A stretch of DNA of 64,000 bases from Mucilaginibacter daejeonensis. Its GTDB lineage: Bacteria; Bacteroidota; Bacteroidia; Sphingobacteriales; Sphingobacteriaceae. The DNA lies in contig NZ_CP086068.1 of the NCBI RefSeq assembly GCF_020783335.1, positions 2,914,001-2,978,000 of the forward strand, in the 5' to 3' direction. How positions within the stretch are numbered: position 1 is the stretch's first letter; the number at the start of each line of letters is the position of its first letter. The notes beneath the pieces were generated by a model, which saw only the letters and a program-made list of their open reading frames with translations, was not told the origin of the DNA and did not search any database. Both the position numbers and the translations under genes were made by a program. Shown here one piece after another: positions 40,002 to 49,660 of the stretch.

Positions 40002-41240
40002 CTAGGCTACCTTGAGTTTCTTTAGGTCCGACTTCTCGAATTTCTCACGGGCATAGTCTAAGGTCACGTTCAAACGCTTGGCATCCTTCTTAGACGGAAA
40101 CTCGAACATCGCATCGATCATGATCGCTTCACAAATGGAGCGCAGACCACGAGCACCCAGTTTGAACTCCATAGCTTTATCAACGATGAAGTCCAGCACC
40201 TCGTCATCGAACTCAAGCTTCACACCTTCGTATTCAAAAAGCTTTTTGTACTGCTTTAACAACGAATTTTTAGGCTCGGTCAAAATGTTGTGAAGTGCCT
40301 CACGGTCTAACGGATTCAGGTAGGTAAGTACCGGTAAACGACCGATCAGCTCTGGTATCAATCCAAACGATTTAAGATCCTGCGGGGTAATATACTTATA
40401 TAGATTTTTAATGTCTACCTCATTATCATCACGCTTCATCTTGTAACCCACTGTTTGCGTGCGCAAACGACTTGCGATCTTTTTATCGATACCATCAAAA
40501 GCACCACCGCAAATGAACAGAATGTTGCTGGTGTTCACCGTGATCATTTTCTGATCAGGGTGCTTACGACCGCCTTGTGGTGGTACGTTCACCATGGTAC
40601 CTTCCAGGATCTTTAACAATGCCTGTTGCACACCCTCGCCCGACACATCGCGTGTGATGGAAGCGTTATCGCTCTTACGCGCGATCTTATCCACCTCATC
40701 AATGTAAACGATGCCTTTTTCGGCAGCGGCCACATCATAGTCAGCGGCCTGCAATAAGCGGGTCAATATACTTTCCACATCCTCACCTACGTAACCCGCT
40801 TCGGTCAGTACGGTAGCATCAGATATACAGAATGGAACGTTAAGGATCTTGGCGATGGTCTTGGCCAGTAAGGTCTTACCGGTACCGGTCTCACCCACCA
40901 TCATGATATTCGATTTCTCGATCTCTACCTCGTCCTTATCCACACGCTGGTTAAGGCGCTTGTAATGGTTGTACACCGCTACGGCCAATACCTTTTTGGC
41001 ATCGTCCTGACCGATCACATACTGATCCAGATGAGATTTGATCTCGGCTGGTTTTAGCACAGTGTGCCCAGAGGAGGTGGACCTTACTTTGCGTACTTTG
41101 AGTTCTTCGGCAAGTATCTCATTGGCCTGATTGACACACTTGTCGCAAATGTGTGCATCAAGGCCGGCTATCAGCATCAGAGAGTCCTGCTTTCCGGCTC
41201 CACAAAACGAACACCTGATCTCTTTGCTGTTCTTGGTCAT
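40002..41240 (-). CDS. clpX: ATP-dependent Clp protease ATPase subunit ClpX
   Basis: A 412-residue AAA+ unfoldase. An N-terminal C4 zinc domain (CSFCG...CDKC, residues about 10-38) is followed by Walker A GETGTGKT and Walker [11 protein letters not shown]. Sensor motifs and the C-terminal small domain are present. It feeds substrates to ClpP, encoded just upstream. A gap of 92 bp lies between clpP and clpX, so they may share or have separate promoters. Confidence 0.96.
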   Translation of the reverse strand: MTKNSKEIRCSFCGAGKQDSLMLIAGLDAHICDKCVNQANEILAEELKVRKVRSTSSGHTVLKPAEIKSHLDQYVIGQDDAKKVLAVAVYNHYKRLNQRVDKDEVEIEKSNIMMVGETGTGKTLLAKTIAKILNVPFCISDATVLTEAGYVGEDVESILTRLLQAADYDVAAAEKGIVYIDEVDKIARKSDNASITRDVSGEGVQQALLKILEGTMVNVPPQGGRKHPDQKMITVNTSNILFICGGAFDGIDKKIASRLRTQTVGYKMKRDDNEVDIKNLYKYITPQDLKSFGLIPELIGRLPVLTYLNPLDREALHNILTEPKNSLLKQYKKLFEYEGVKLEFDDEVLDFIVDKAMEFKLGARGLRSICEAIMIDAMFEFPSKKDAKRLNVTLDYAREKFEKSDLKKLKVA

Positions 41241-41332
41241 CTGATCGGGATTTAGTTAATATCAAAAATACTAAATACTGGTCTATTTAAAGTGTAAACC
41301 TCAAAAAGACCAGTACAGTATACAATTACCGT

Positions 41333-42049
41333 TTATTTATCTGTATTACGGCTCAATACTTCATCAACCATGCCAAATTCTTTGGCTTCTTCGGCGATCA
41401 TCCAGTGGTCACGGTCAGATGCTTCCCAAACTTTTTCATAAGGGGTACCGCTATGCTTAGAGATGATCTCGTAAAGCTCTTTTTTAAGCTTTTGGATCTC
41501 GCGGGCAGTGATCTCGATGTCAGAGGCCTGACCTTGTGCACCACCCAGTGGCTGGTGGATCATAACACGTGAGTGTGGTAAGGCAGCACGCTTGCCATCA
41601 GCACCGGCGCAAAGTAACACAGCAGCCATTGACGCGGCCATACCTGTACAGATCGTAGCCACATCATTGGTCACAAATTGCATAGTATCATAGATACCTA
41701 AACCGGCATATACCGAACCACCTGGCGAGTTGATGTAGATCTGAATGTCACGCTTGGCATCGGCCGACTGCAAGAACAGCAGCTGCGCCTGAATGATGTT
41801 AGCGATGTTCTCATAAATGGCATCGCCTAAAAAGATGATACGATCCATCATCAAACGTGAGAACACGTCCATAGCCTGAACGTTCAACTGACGTTCTTCC
41901 AAGATATATGGGGTCATGCCAACCGGATTAGCTATGGCGGTAGGCATCATTTTGTGCTCAACGCTCGAGATAAATTTATCAACGAACAGGCTGTTGATGC
42001 GGTGGTGTTTTACCGCGTATTTGCGGAACTCGTTCTTATCGATATTCAT
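41333..42049 (-). CDS. clpP: ATP-dependent Clp protease proteolytic subunit ClpP
   Basis: A 238-residue serine protease that forms a tetradecameric chamber. Catalytic Ser in CTGMAASMAAVLL, His in SRVMIHQPLGG, and an Asp further on. The N-terminus is about 35 residues longer than in E. coli, perhaps a propeptide. The gene lies between tig and clpX, the classic order. Confidence 0.95.
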   Translation of the reverse strand: MNIDKNEFRKYAVKHHRINSLFVDKFISSVEHKMMPTAIANPVGMTPYILEERQLNVQAMDVFSRLMMDRIIFLGDAIYENIANIIQAQLLFLQSADAKRDIQIYINSPGGSVYAGLGIYDTMQFVTNDVATICTGMAASMAAVLLCAGADGKRAALPHSRVMIHQPLGGAQGQASDIEITAREIQKLKKELYEIISKHSGTPYEKVWEASDRDHWMIAEEAKEFGMVDEVLSRNTDK

Positions 42050-42268
42050 GTTGTGTAAGATGTTTTATTAAATGTTCACTACGCATCCGGCGTAGGGCGG
42101 GTAAATATAGTTTTTAGTTGTTCATTACCAACAAGTGTGAAAAATTATTGGATCATCACCTCTCATGGCAATAAAGAGCTCACGTTTTTAACCGCGTCGT
42201 TTACAAAACCCCATCATGCTTAACTTGTTTCAGCATCCTTTTCTTAGTGTTAAAACCAGCTATAAAAC

Positions 42269-42300
42269 AAAAGCAGCCAACTTTTGAGGAGGCTGCTTTT
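42269..42300. terminator. Terminator after tig
   Basis: AAAAGCAGCC/GGCTGCTTTT with a 12-nt loop. It closes the trigger factor unit on the minus strand. Confidence 0.75.
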
Positions 42301-42329
42301 GTTGAAAGGGTCGTATATGGATCAGCTAT

Positions 42330-43679
42330 TTACGCTGGCAATTTGCTGAACTCGTCAAAAGTCATCTCTTTGTTGTCAAGTGTCACCACACTCTTCAGGT
42401 GATCGAACACTTTCAGTGATTTGGCTTCTTCAAAAATGCGGTTAGCATTCTCTTTATCTTGCAGGAACTGTACCGCGTACTGACCCAATTGCTCCTCGCT
42501 GATAGGCTGTGGGCTGTACATACGGAACTGAGCATCGATACGGGCTTTAGCAAGATCCAACACATCGGTGTATTCGATCTTGATGTCGTTATCTTTAACG
42601 ATCTTGTTGCCGATCAGCGTCCATTTCAGGTTCTTAGCAAAATCATCATAACCACCTGCTAATTCCTCGTCGCTCAACTTTTCGTTGGTGGCTTTTAACC
42701 AGCGCTTCAAGAACTCGTCAGGCAATTCAAAGTTCACTTTGCTCAATACATAATTGTACATTTCGCCTTGCAGTTTATTGTCGGCGTCTTGTACCATCAT
42801 GTTCTCCAGTTCTTCGGTGATCTTAGCACGGAACTCCTCTTCAGTGGTCACCGTACCTTCACCTAATATCTTATCAAAGAACGCCTGATCCAGGTCAGCT
42901 TCCTCTAAACGGTTAACGTTCTTAACGGTCAGTTGGAAGTTAGACTTCAGATCAACTGCTTCAGCTTCGTCGATCTTTAACAAGCCAGCTACTTTAGCAG
43001 CGTCATTGTTAAATGCTTTCTGAATATCAAGGGTCACTACATCGCCTTTTTTAAGCCCGATCAATGAAGCTTTGATATCCGCGTCAGTGATCTGGTCTAA
43101 ACGTACAGAAGCTGTATTGCTGATACCACCTTCAAAAACAGAACCATCAGGTGAAAGTTGCACTAACTCGCCATAAAGCACGTCACCATCTGCCGATACG
43201 TCAGGGTTTGTCATTTTACCATAGCTTTTGCGCAGGTTTTGAATGCGTGATGCTAACGTTTCGTCATCAACCTTGATCTTGTAGCTGGTCAGCTTATCTT
43301 GAGAGTTGATGTCAACAGTAAATTCAGGAGCGAGGCCCACTTCATAGTTGAACTCGAAGTTATCGGCAAAGTCCCAGTTGTAGATCTTGCTATCGTCAAC
43401 TTGTGGCAATGGCTGACCTAACACTTCAAGCTGCTGCTCGTTAAGGTAGTTATTAAGGGTATCTGATAACAGGTTATTGATCTCATCAACCAAAATGCTT
43501 TTACCATACATGCGTTTGATGTGCGATGACGGCACCATGCCTTTACGAAAACCAGGGATCTGCGCTTTCTTGGCTTGTTCTTTAATGGCTTTATCTACTC
43601 GTGCCTGGTAATCCTCGGCGTTGATGTTGATCTTGATGACCGCGTTAAGGTTATCTTTCTTTTCCTGTGATATATTCAT
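42330..43679 (-). CDS. tig: Trigger factor, ribosome-associated chaperone
   Basis: A 449-residue chaperone that meets nascent chains at the ribosome exit. The N-terminal ribosome-binding domain has the signature PGFRKGMVPSSHIKRMYG (residues about 41-58). The middle and C-terminal arms are as expected. The central PPIase-like domain is divergent, as is usual in Bacteroidota. The order tig-clpP-clpX links protein folding and turnover; a terminator separates tig from clpP. Confidence 0.92.
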   Translation of the reverse strand: MNISQEKKDNLNAVIKININAEDYQARVDKAIKEQAKKAQIPGFRKGMVPSSHIKRMYGKSILVDEINNLLSDTLNNYLNEQQLEVLGQPLPQVDDSKIYNWDFADNFEFNYEVGLAPEFTVDINSQDKLTSYKIKVDDETLASRIQNLRKSYGKMTNPDVSADGDVLYGELVQLSPDGSVFEGGISNTASVRLDQITDADIKASLIGLKKGDVVTLDIQKAFNNDAAKVAGLLKIDEAEAVDLKSNFQLTVKNVNRLEEADLDQAFFDKILGEGTVTTEEEFRAKITEELENMMVQDADNKLQGEMYNYVLSKVNFELPDEFLKRWLKATNEKLSDEELAGGYDDFAKNLKWTLIGNKIVKDNDIKIEYTDVLDLAKARIDAQFRMYSPQPISEEQLGQYAVQFLQDKENANRIFEEAKSLKVFDHLKSVVTLDNKEMTFDEFSKLPA

Positions 43680-43785
43680 AATTGTATACCTTATAATAGT
43701 ATTGTGCGTACCGCAAGGGCTAATGACCCGGCGGTTTTGGAGCGCAAAGGTACGTAAATATTTTTTTATTTCGTTTAGTTGATCA

Positions 43786-44610
43786 TCAGTTGTTTATACC
43801 CCGGTCAAAGTCAGATCCCGGCTCATGCAGCAGCAATGCTGCGCAAAGGTCGGCCATTAAAAAACGCTCATCGGGTTCCATATCGTCGGCCAGGTAAACG
43901 CTCGTTTTACCCAGCAACGAAACCGCCGCCACGGCATGACCTGATGCATTGGTGACCTCGTACCCTACATGACCCACAGGAAACGATGATGGCCCGTTCT
44001 TACCCATGAGTTTGTTCACCGGCCTGATGGTGTAGTAATGGTCGGGATCAAGGGCAAAGTAACCGGCATAGTTCTTTGGGTTAAGTTCGATGGCATCATT
44101 ATCAAGTAACAATTCCCACGGGCGCTCGCCACCGGGCCCAAATACCTGCACGTAATAGCTGTTCTCGGTTTGGCGGCGGTCAAGGCCCAGCGTGCGGAGG
44201 AGGTAGTCAAGGTTGATTTCCACTTTATTGCCTAACAGATAGTTCGAGGCCCGCACCTTATCAAAGGTGAGCACTTTGGCTTCCTGACCTTTGTTATTGG
44301 TCAAAATGAACCTTCGTGATGAGTTGCTTTGCTCATATAGCACTGCAGCCAACTTGTTATACTGCCCCGTAACGAACCCGCCAATATCCTCATATTGCCT
44401 TGTGGTCTTGCGCCATGAGGTTTTGACCATGGTGGTTTGAAATTCGGCAAAGCGAAGCGGCTTTTTTTGAATGACGGTTTGCATGCGGCCTTCTACCGCA
44501 TAAGGCACGTTGTCGTTCCAAACAGGGTCATTAAGCGCGATCTTGTACGAACCGCAGCTGCCCATAATCAGCAGCACAGCCACCAACAAGGTAAAAGAGA
44601 GGATCTTCAT
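43786..44610 (-). CDS. Lipoprotein of unknown function (274 aa)
   Basis: A signal peptide with lipobox LIMGSC anchors the protein at Cys19. The mature part has a first beta-rich half (VEGRMQTVIQKKPLRFAEF) and a second half with FVTGQYNKLAAVLYEQSNSSRRFIL and a C-terminal AVAAVSLLGKTSVYLA. I do not recognise the family. The gene stands alone upstream of tig and is divergent from a small lipoprotein gene. Confidence 0.65.
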   Translation of the reverse strand: MKILSFTLLVAVLLIMGSCGSYKIALNDPVWNDNVPYAVEGRMQTVIQKKPLRFAEFQTTMVKTSWRKTTRQYEDIGGFVTGQYNKLAAVLYEQSNSSRRFILTNNKGQEAKVLTFDKVRASNYLLGNKVEINLDYLLRTLGLDRRQTENSYYVQVFGPGGERPWELLLDNDAIELNPKNYAGYFALDPDHYYTIRPVNKLMGKNGPSSFPVGHVGYEVTNASGHAVAAVSLLGKTSVYLADDMEPDERFLMADLCAALLLHEPGSDFDRGINN

Positions 44611-44734
44611 AATAGTGATAAGTATGTAGTGTTGAACAAAAAGTTACGCACCGCAGCATATTTTTTGCGGTGAGTAGGCTATTGACCGCTAAACCAAAAC
44701 AAGGTTTAAGTGTTAGGCTAACTAAATGATACAA

Positions 44735-44968
44735 ATGAAAAGATTGGTAAGGGGCGCTGTTATTGCATCAGCACTGGGTTTAGTGGTCATGTGCGGATGT
44801 AAAGCACGTAAGGCTGGCAATGTGGCGGCCAACACACCGGTACCGGCCGCCAAAACAAGTACCGACTCCACCTCCACTACTCCTACCGCTAAGCTGGCTC
44901 CCTCTCCGGTACCTAACAACCGGCCTCAACCCAAACCGAACCCAATGCCGCCAGACCCTGAACGTTGA
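44735..44968 (+). CDS. Small Pro/Thr-rich lipoprotein (77 aa)
   Basis: A short exported protein: hydrophobic segment and lipobox VVMCGC (Cys near residue 21), then a Pro/Thr/Ser/Ala linker to the end. It has no folded domain and may be an outer-membrane peptide. A second ATG lies three codons upstream. A good terminator follows, which supports a real gene. Confidence 0.6.
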   Translation: MKRLVRGAVIASALGLVVMCGCKARKAGNVAANTPVPAAKTSTDSTSTTPTAKLAPSPVPNNRPQPKPNPMPPDPER

Positions 44969-45029
44969 TCGACCTCCGGGAACGATGAGATAGCCATCAA
45001 GCTATTCATGACCGGTCCATAATAATAAC

Positions 45030-45058
45030 AAAGCCCCATCTTCTTTGGATGGGGCTTT
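45030..45058. terminator. Bidirectional terminator
   Basis: AAAGCCCCATC/GATGGGGCTTT with a 7-nt loop, between the small lipoprotein gene and the convergent GIN-domain gene. Confidence 0.88.
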
Positions 45059-45092
45059 GTCGTATCAATTAACATTAAAGGCTGACCGCTGA

Positions 45093-45815
45093 TCAGTCGA
45101 TGTGCTTGATGGATGATGCGCCTGATTTGTGGCTGTTGATCTCAGACGGGGCACCGCGATACTGGATCTCAGATGCACCGCTGGTATTGGTGGTTAGGCT
45201 TTGCAATACGTTGATCTTGCAATTCACGGCACCGGAGGTCTCAATTTTATAGCTTCCTACTACCAGATCGGTAGCGAATAATTTACCCGCCCCAGAAACC
45301 TTGACCTCGTGTGAAGCGGCCTGACCTTTAAGGTTCAACTCAGTAGCGCCGCTGGCTTTGGTCTTCAGCTTGGCTGCGTTGATGTCCATATCTACTTTAC
45401 TTGCTCCAGAAAATTCGAGCGTAAGGTCTTTCACGTTGATCTTGCTGTTGGAATTCAATTCAACAGCGCCCGAACTTTTGACCTCCTTTAGGTTACGTAC
45501 GCTTAGATCTATCACTACCGGGGCACGGTTGCATAGGTCCTTGCGGGTAAAGATGCGCAACTTGCTTCCGCTCACTTCGGTGCGGATGTATTTCATGAGG
45601 TTATCATCGGCAGTGACATTGAGGTTGCCAGTGCTGTCCTGTTTCAGGTTAACTGTGAACCCGCCTGAGATGTCTATTTTTTCGAAATTGCCGATCTGGC
45701 GTTTCTCGATGGTCTTATTACCTGAACCTTTAACACAACCGATATGGCATGATGATAAAGTGGTTGTTGCTAAGCTTGCGGCTATGACGAATGAGAGTAT
45801 GATGCGAGTTTTCAT
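45093..45815 (-). CDS. GIN-domain (DUF2807) lipoprotein
   Basis: A 240-residue lipoprotein (LSSC at Cys23). The mature protein is a DUF2807 beta-helix: many short strands separated by repeats like SGAVEL, SGASKV, SGATEL, SGAGKL and SGASEI. Such proteins are common in Bacteroidota and of unknown role, often near anti-sigma or cell-envelope genes. A terminator-like hairpin (45878-45906) lies just upstream of its start. Confidence 0.85.
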   Translation of the reverse strand: MKTRIILSFVIAASLATTTLSSCHIGCVKGSGNKTIEKRQIGNFEKIDISGGFTVNLKQDSTGNLNVTADDNLMKYIRTEVSGSKLRIFTRKDLCNRAPVVIDLSVRNLKEVKSSGAVELNSNSKINVKDLTLEFSGASKVDMDINAAKLKTKASGATELNLKGQAASHEVKVSGAGKLFATDLVVGSYKIETSGAVNCKINVLQSLTTNTSGASEIQYRGAPSEINSHKSGASSIKHID

Positions 45816-45877
45816 GATTATAAATGCTATATGTAACTGTGACCACAGATCAGGTGATGAAGTTACACTAAAAATAG

Positions 45878-45906
45878 AAAAAGGTGTATCGACCTTACAC
45901 CTTTTT
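45878..45906. terminator. Terminator-like hairpin in a divergent intergenic region
   Basis: AAAAAGGTGTA/TACACCTTTTT is a perfect 11-bp stem with a 7-nt loop, between divergent genes where no terminator is expected. Confidence 0.5.
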
Positions 45907-46075
45907 GTGATCGCCTAAATTACAGGTGCTTGGACGATGGAAACGCAACGGAAAAGGCTTTTATTAATTACCGCTTGCATATTTAGTTGAGGCGGCGCCC
46001 ATCAACATTTTGTGCCGTGTTAAGTAGTTAAAGCATCTTTTTAGTATTTTGCCCTTCCATACTACCACGGCGCAT

Positions 46076-47032
46076 ATGACCACCACTTACAGGCCATTTG
46101 GCTCATCTATATTCTTTGCATTTTTGATCGTTATTCTGAGCACCTCTTGCGGCAATTCGCCGCAAAGCAGCACCAAAGCCAGCGCTCCGCCTAAAAAGAA
46201 AGTATCGTTCAAGAACATTGAAGGCATCGCTTATACAGAGGTGCGCCGTCAGTACGACGATAGCCTCGGCTTTAATCAATATGGTTACCGTTTAGAACCA
46301 GAATGGCAGATCACGTTCTTGCCTAAAGACTCGATCCGAATATTTAGCCTGGTACTGCAAAAGTTCATTACCGAATCGGTCAAGATCGACCATGATTCGG
46401 TAGCTAACATTGCCCACTCGTGGATCAGGGTGAAGCAAATGTCGCGCGATAGCTTGTTGTTCCAGGTGCTGTATGTGAAGGACATGAAGATAGATGATGG
46501 TAAGGGTCAGATCTTTATGAAACTCTACAGCAATGACCTGATCAAGAACAAGCTGCATACCACTGCGGCCGAACTGCAAAAAGCACCACGGCGGGATAGC
46601 CTCTTCATCAAAAGGAAGGCCGACTCGAGCAGGATCGACCCGACCAAGGCGTTCGCCGCTTATCACCCTGCGGTGCTTTCACCCAAAACACCACAGGTAC
46701 AGGTGACCAAAAAAACGGTCGAGAAAGCGGACGCATTGACCGACGTCACACTGGCCGATAACTACCTATCGCCAACCTATAAAGTGACCATCCAAAATGC
46801 CTATGCCGATTTCAATTACTACATGCAGGTGATAGTTGGTGCTGATGGTAAACTGCATTTTGTTAAACCCTTGATCGGGATGATGGAAGATGTAGAGCAT
46901 CGCACCAAGATCATGAAGGGAATAGTTGACGGTTATTTGTCCACTTACCTTAACATCACTCCGGGTTCAACGCTCGGATATCCGCACGCCAGCATGGTGC
47001 TGATCAGGGTGATCGGTACTACCAAAAAATAA
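46076..47032 (+). CDS. Lipoprotein of unknown function (318 aa)
   Basis: A signal peptide with lipobox LSTSC anchors the protein at Cys25. The mature domain begins after a Ser/Lys linker and shows EGIAYTEVRRQYDDSLGF and EWQITFLPKDSIRIFS. The end (ADFNYYMQVIVGADGKLHFV, then DGYLSTYLNITPGSTLG) is compact. I do not recognise a family. The ATG at 46076 is chosen over a TTG nine codons upstream. A thioesterase gene follows after 55 bp. Confidence 0.65.
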   Translation: MTTTYRPFGSSIFFAFLIVILSTSCGNSPQSSTKASAPPKKKVSFKNIEGIAYTEVRRQYDDSLGFNQYGYRLEPEWQITFLPKDSIRIFSLVLQKFITESVKIDHDSVANIAHSWIRVKQMSRDSLLFQVLYVKDMKIDDGKGQIFMKLYSNDLIKNKLHTTAAELQKAPRRDSLFIKRKADSSRIDPTKAFAAYHPAVLSPKTPQVQVTKKTVEKADALTDVTLADNYLSPTYKVTIQNAYADFNYYMQVIVGADGKLHFVKPLIGMMEDVEHRTKIMKGIVDGYLSTYLNITPGSTLGYPHASMVLIRVIGTTKK

Positions 47033-47087
47033 GCATACAAAACAGATCAACATTTTAGCCTACAGCCCATCAAAATTCGTATTAGCC

Positions 47088-47651
47088 ATGGAAGAATACA
47101 AGACCGTTACCGATTCGCAAACCACACTTACCGAACTCATGATCCCCTCCTACTCGAACTTTGGAGGCAAGGTGCATGGTGGTATCATATTAGGACTAAT
47201 GGACAAAGTGGCCTATGCGTGTGCGGCTAAGCATGCCGGCAACTATTGCGTGACGGTCTCCATTGATACGGTGAACTTTATGGCCCCGGTAGAGGTAGGC
47301 GAATTAGTATCACTATTGGCCTCGGTCAACTATGTGGGCCGTTCGTCTATGGTGATCGGTATCAGGGTACAAACCGAGAATGTGCGTACAAAAGAGGTCA
47401 AACATACCAATTCGAGCTATTTTACCATGGTCGCCATGGGTGATGACCATTCACCCGCACAGGTGCCAGGACTTATTTTACGTACGCAAGCCGAGGTACG
47501 CCGCTTTTTTGAGGCCTACCATCGTAAAGCATTGACCAAATATTATAACGAAGAACAGAAGCGCATCCACTCTTCATCCGAAGTGGAAGAAGCTATGAAG
47601 CTGATCAGCAAGGAACGCTGTAAGATAGAGCTCACTGAAAGTGAGAGTTGA
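47088..47651 (+). CDS. Acyl-CoA thioesterase, hotdog fold
   Basis: A 187-residue enzyme hydrolysing acyl-CoA. The core hotdog signature FGGKVHGGIILGLMDKVAYA is followed by VTVSIDTVNFMAPVEVGE and VNYVGRSSMVIGI. It matches the YciA/BFIT-type acyl-CoA hydrolases. The C-terminal 50 residues are charged and helical. A strong terminator follows. Confidence 0.86.
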   Translation: MEEYKTVTDSQTTLTELMIPSYSNFGGKVHGGIILGLMDKVAYACAAKHAGNYCVTVSIDTVNFMAPVEVGELVSLLASVNYVGRSSMVIGIRVQTENVRTKEVKHTNSSYFTMVAMGDDHSPAQVPGLILRTQAEVRRFFEAYHRKALTKYYNEEQKRIHSSSEVEEAMKLISKERCKIELTESES

Positions 47652-47670
47652 TCAAATAGACATTAAATCA

Positions 47671-47697
47671 AAAAAAGCGGCTTTAGGCCGCTTTTTT
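47671..47697 (+). terminator. Intrinsic terminator
   Basis: GCGGC/GCCGC stem extended by A6/T6, after the thioesterase gene. It may also close the convergent small gene. Confidence 0.88.
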
Positions 47698-47721
47698 GAT
47701 TTTGGTATAATATGTCAGGTA

Positions 47722-47883
47722 TTATACTGCAGAAGACGTGGTTCCTCTGAACAAGCCCAATACTAATGATATGATGGCAAGTACGATCAGGATGTGGATC
47801 AATCCGCCAACTGAATAAGCAAATACACTAATAGCCCATCCGATTACGAGGATGACAGCTACGATATAAAGTAATGATCTCAT
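47722..47883 (-). CDS. Lmo0937-family small membrane protein (53 aa)
   Basis: Translating the minus strand gives a 53-residue protein starting MRSLLYIVAVILVIGWAI and ending LFRGTTSSAV. Two hydrophobic helices are joined by YSVGGLIH. The layout is that of the Lmo0937 family of tiny membrane proteins, common in Bacteroidota and often stress-induced. Function unknown. It is convergent with the thioesterase gene. It is too short for usual cutoffs. Confidence 0.75.
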   Translation of the reverse strand: MRSLLYIVAVILVIGWAISVFAYSVGGLIHILIVLAIISLVLGLFRGTTSSAV

Positions 47884-48149
47884 GGTGATAGATGTTTGTT
47901 TGTTTACTTATCCATATGCAAAACCGTGCCAATAATTAAATTATAAAGAAATAAAAGTTATCAGCCAATTAAAACCTTTATAACCTGAAATTGTACGCGC
48001 ATCGGCTCCCTCCGAGTAATACGCCTCTTGTATTTTGCTAACGGCAAACCATTTATATGGGCCGATGTTCTTTTCCGGGAAATGGCGCATCATCGCTGAG
48101 ATGTCGATAAGTGGAGCATCGGCCGATGAAAGACCTTGAGGATAATTGT

Positions 48150-49571
48150 ATGAAGATATTACTTACCGGTGCAACAGGCTACATTGGCCGCAGGCTATTA
48201 CCTGTATTAGTAGAGAACGGGCATGAGGTATTATGCGTGGTACGTGACGAACAACGGTTCGATACCAGTCAATACCCGGCAGGACAAGTGACCACCGTAA
48301 AAGCCGACCTGATGGACACGGGTACGCTTGGTGCGCTGCCAAAAGATATCGACGCAGCTTATTACCTCGTTCACTCGATGAGTATGAGTACGGGTGACTT
48401 TAGCGAGACAGAAAAGACCTCAGCTCAAAACTTCATACAATACATGGATACCACATCGGCCAGGCAGCTGATCTACTTGGGCGGTATCACCAATGAGCAG
48501 CAGCTATCCAAGCATCTTTCGTCGCGCAAGGCCGTTGAAGACGAGTTACGTAAAGGAAAGGTCCCTGTGACCGCCCTGCGAGCGGGCATCATTGTGGGCT
48601 CAGGAAGTGCATCGTTCGAAATCATACGCGATCTGGTAGAAAAGTTGCCTGTAATGATCGCCCCGCGTTGGCTTAACACCCGATGCCAGCCGATATCCAT
48701 TCGCAACGTGATCGAGTTCTTGTCGGGTGTTTTGGGACTGGAGGTCACCTATGGCCGGCACTTCGACATTTACGGGCCCGACACACTAACTTACAAGCAA
48801 ATGCTGTTGCAATTTGCCGAAGTACGTAAGTTAAAGCGCCGGATATGGACGGTGCCTGTTATGACCCCACGCCTCTCCTCCTACTGGTTATACTTTGTTA
48901 CGTCCACCTCCTACCCATTGGCCAAGAACCTGGTGGAGAGCATGAAGGTGGACGTGATCGGTAAAAAGAACGAACTGCCCGACAAGCTGAACATCTCGTT
49001 GATACCTTACAAAGAGGCGATCAAGATCGCTTTTGATAAGATCGAGCAGAACTTGGTATTGTCGAGCTGGAAGGATTCGGCCAATACAGACATATTTGCT
49101 AAAGGCCTGTCTGAACATATACAGATACCGCAATTCGGTGTGTTTACTGATAAGCAGAGCCAGCGCACCAGCGATCCAGGGAAGGCGTTGGAGCGCATAT
49201 TTGCCATAGGAGGACGGAACGGCTGGTACTACGCCAATTGGCTTTGGGATTTCCGCGGCTTTTTTGATCGTGTGTTCGGTGGCGTAGGCCTAAGGCGTGG
49301 TCGGCGCAATGCGTCCGATGTATCACCTGGTGATGCTCTTGATTTTTGGCGTGTGATCTATGCAGACAAAAAAGAGAAACGGTTGCTGTTATATGCCGAG
49401 ATGAAATTACCTGGTGAAGCATGGCTGGAATTCAAGATCGATAAGAACTCCTGCGTGCAGCAAACCGCCACCTTTAGGCCATTGGGTTTGTTAGGCCGAT
49501 TGTACTGGTATGCGATGCTGCCCTTCCACTTTTTCATATTTAAGGGAATGCTCAACAAGATCGCGTCATAG
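48150..49571 (+). CDS. NAD(P)-binding SDR with DUF2867 domain
   Basis: A 473-residue fusion-like protein. The N-terminal atypical SDR has LLTGATGYIGRRLLPVL (residues 4-20) and AYYLVHSMSMSTGDF. From about residue 320 the DUF2867 domain follows, a START-like fold, with GGRNGWYYANWLWDFRGFFD and LLLYAEMKLPGEAWLEF. Its substrate is unknown. The ATG at 48150 is preceded by GAGGA at a reasonable distance and begins the Rossmann fold. Confidence 0.85.
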   Translation: MKILLTGATGYIGRRLLPVLVENGHEVLCVVRDEQRFDTSQYPAGQVTTVKADLMDTGTLGALPKDIDAAYYLVHSMSMSTGDFSETEKTSAQNFIQYMDTTSARQLIYLGGITNEQQLSKHLSSRKAVEDELRKGKVPVTALRAGIIVGSGSASFEIIRDLVEKLPVMIAPRWLNTRCQPISIRNVIEFLSGVLGLEVTYGRHFDIYGPDTLTYKQMLLQFAEVRKLKRRIWTVPVMTPRLSSYWLYFVTSTSYPLAKNLVESMKVDVIGKKNELPDKLNISLIPYKEAIKIAFDKIEQNLVLSSWKDSANTDIFAKGLSEHIQIPQFGVFTDKQSQRTSDPGKALERIFAIGGRNGWYYANWLWDFRGFFDRVFGGVGLRRGRRNASDVSPGDALDFWRVIYADKKEKRLLLYAEMKLPGEAWLEFKIDKNSCVQQTATFRPLGLLGRLYWYAMLPFHFFIFKGMLNKIAS

Positions 49572-49660
49572 GTTCGGCCGGATCGAACACTATCACTATA
49601 TTTACTCAGGTGCTGTGGCCTATGGTAGCGCCACATCATCCTTTGTAAAATACGATCATT

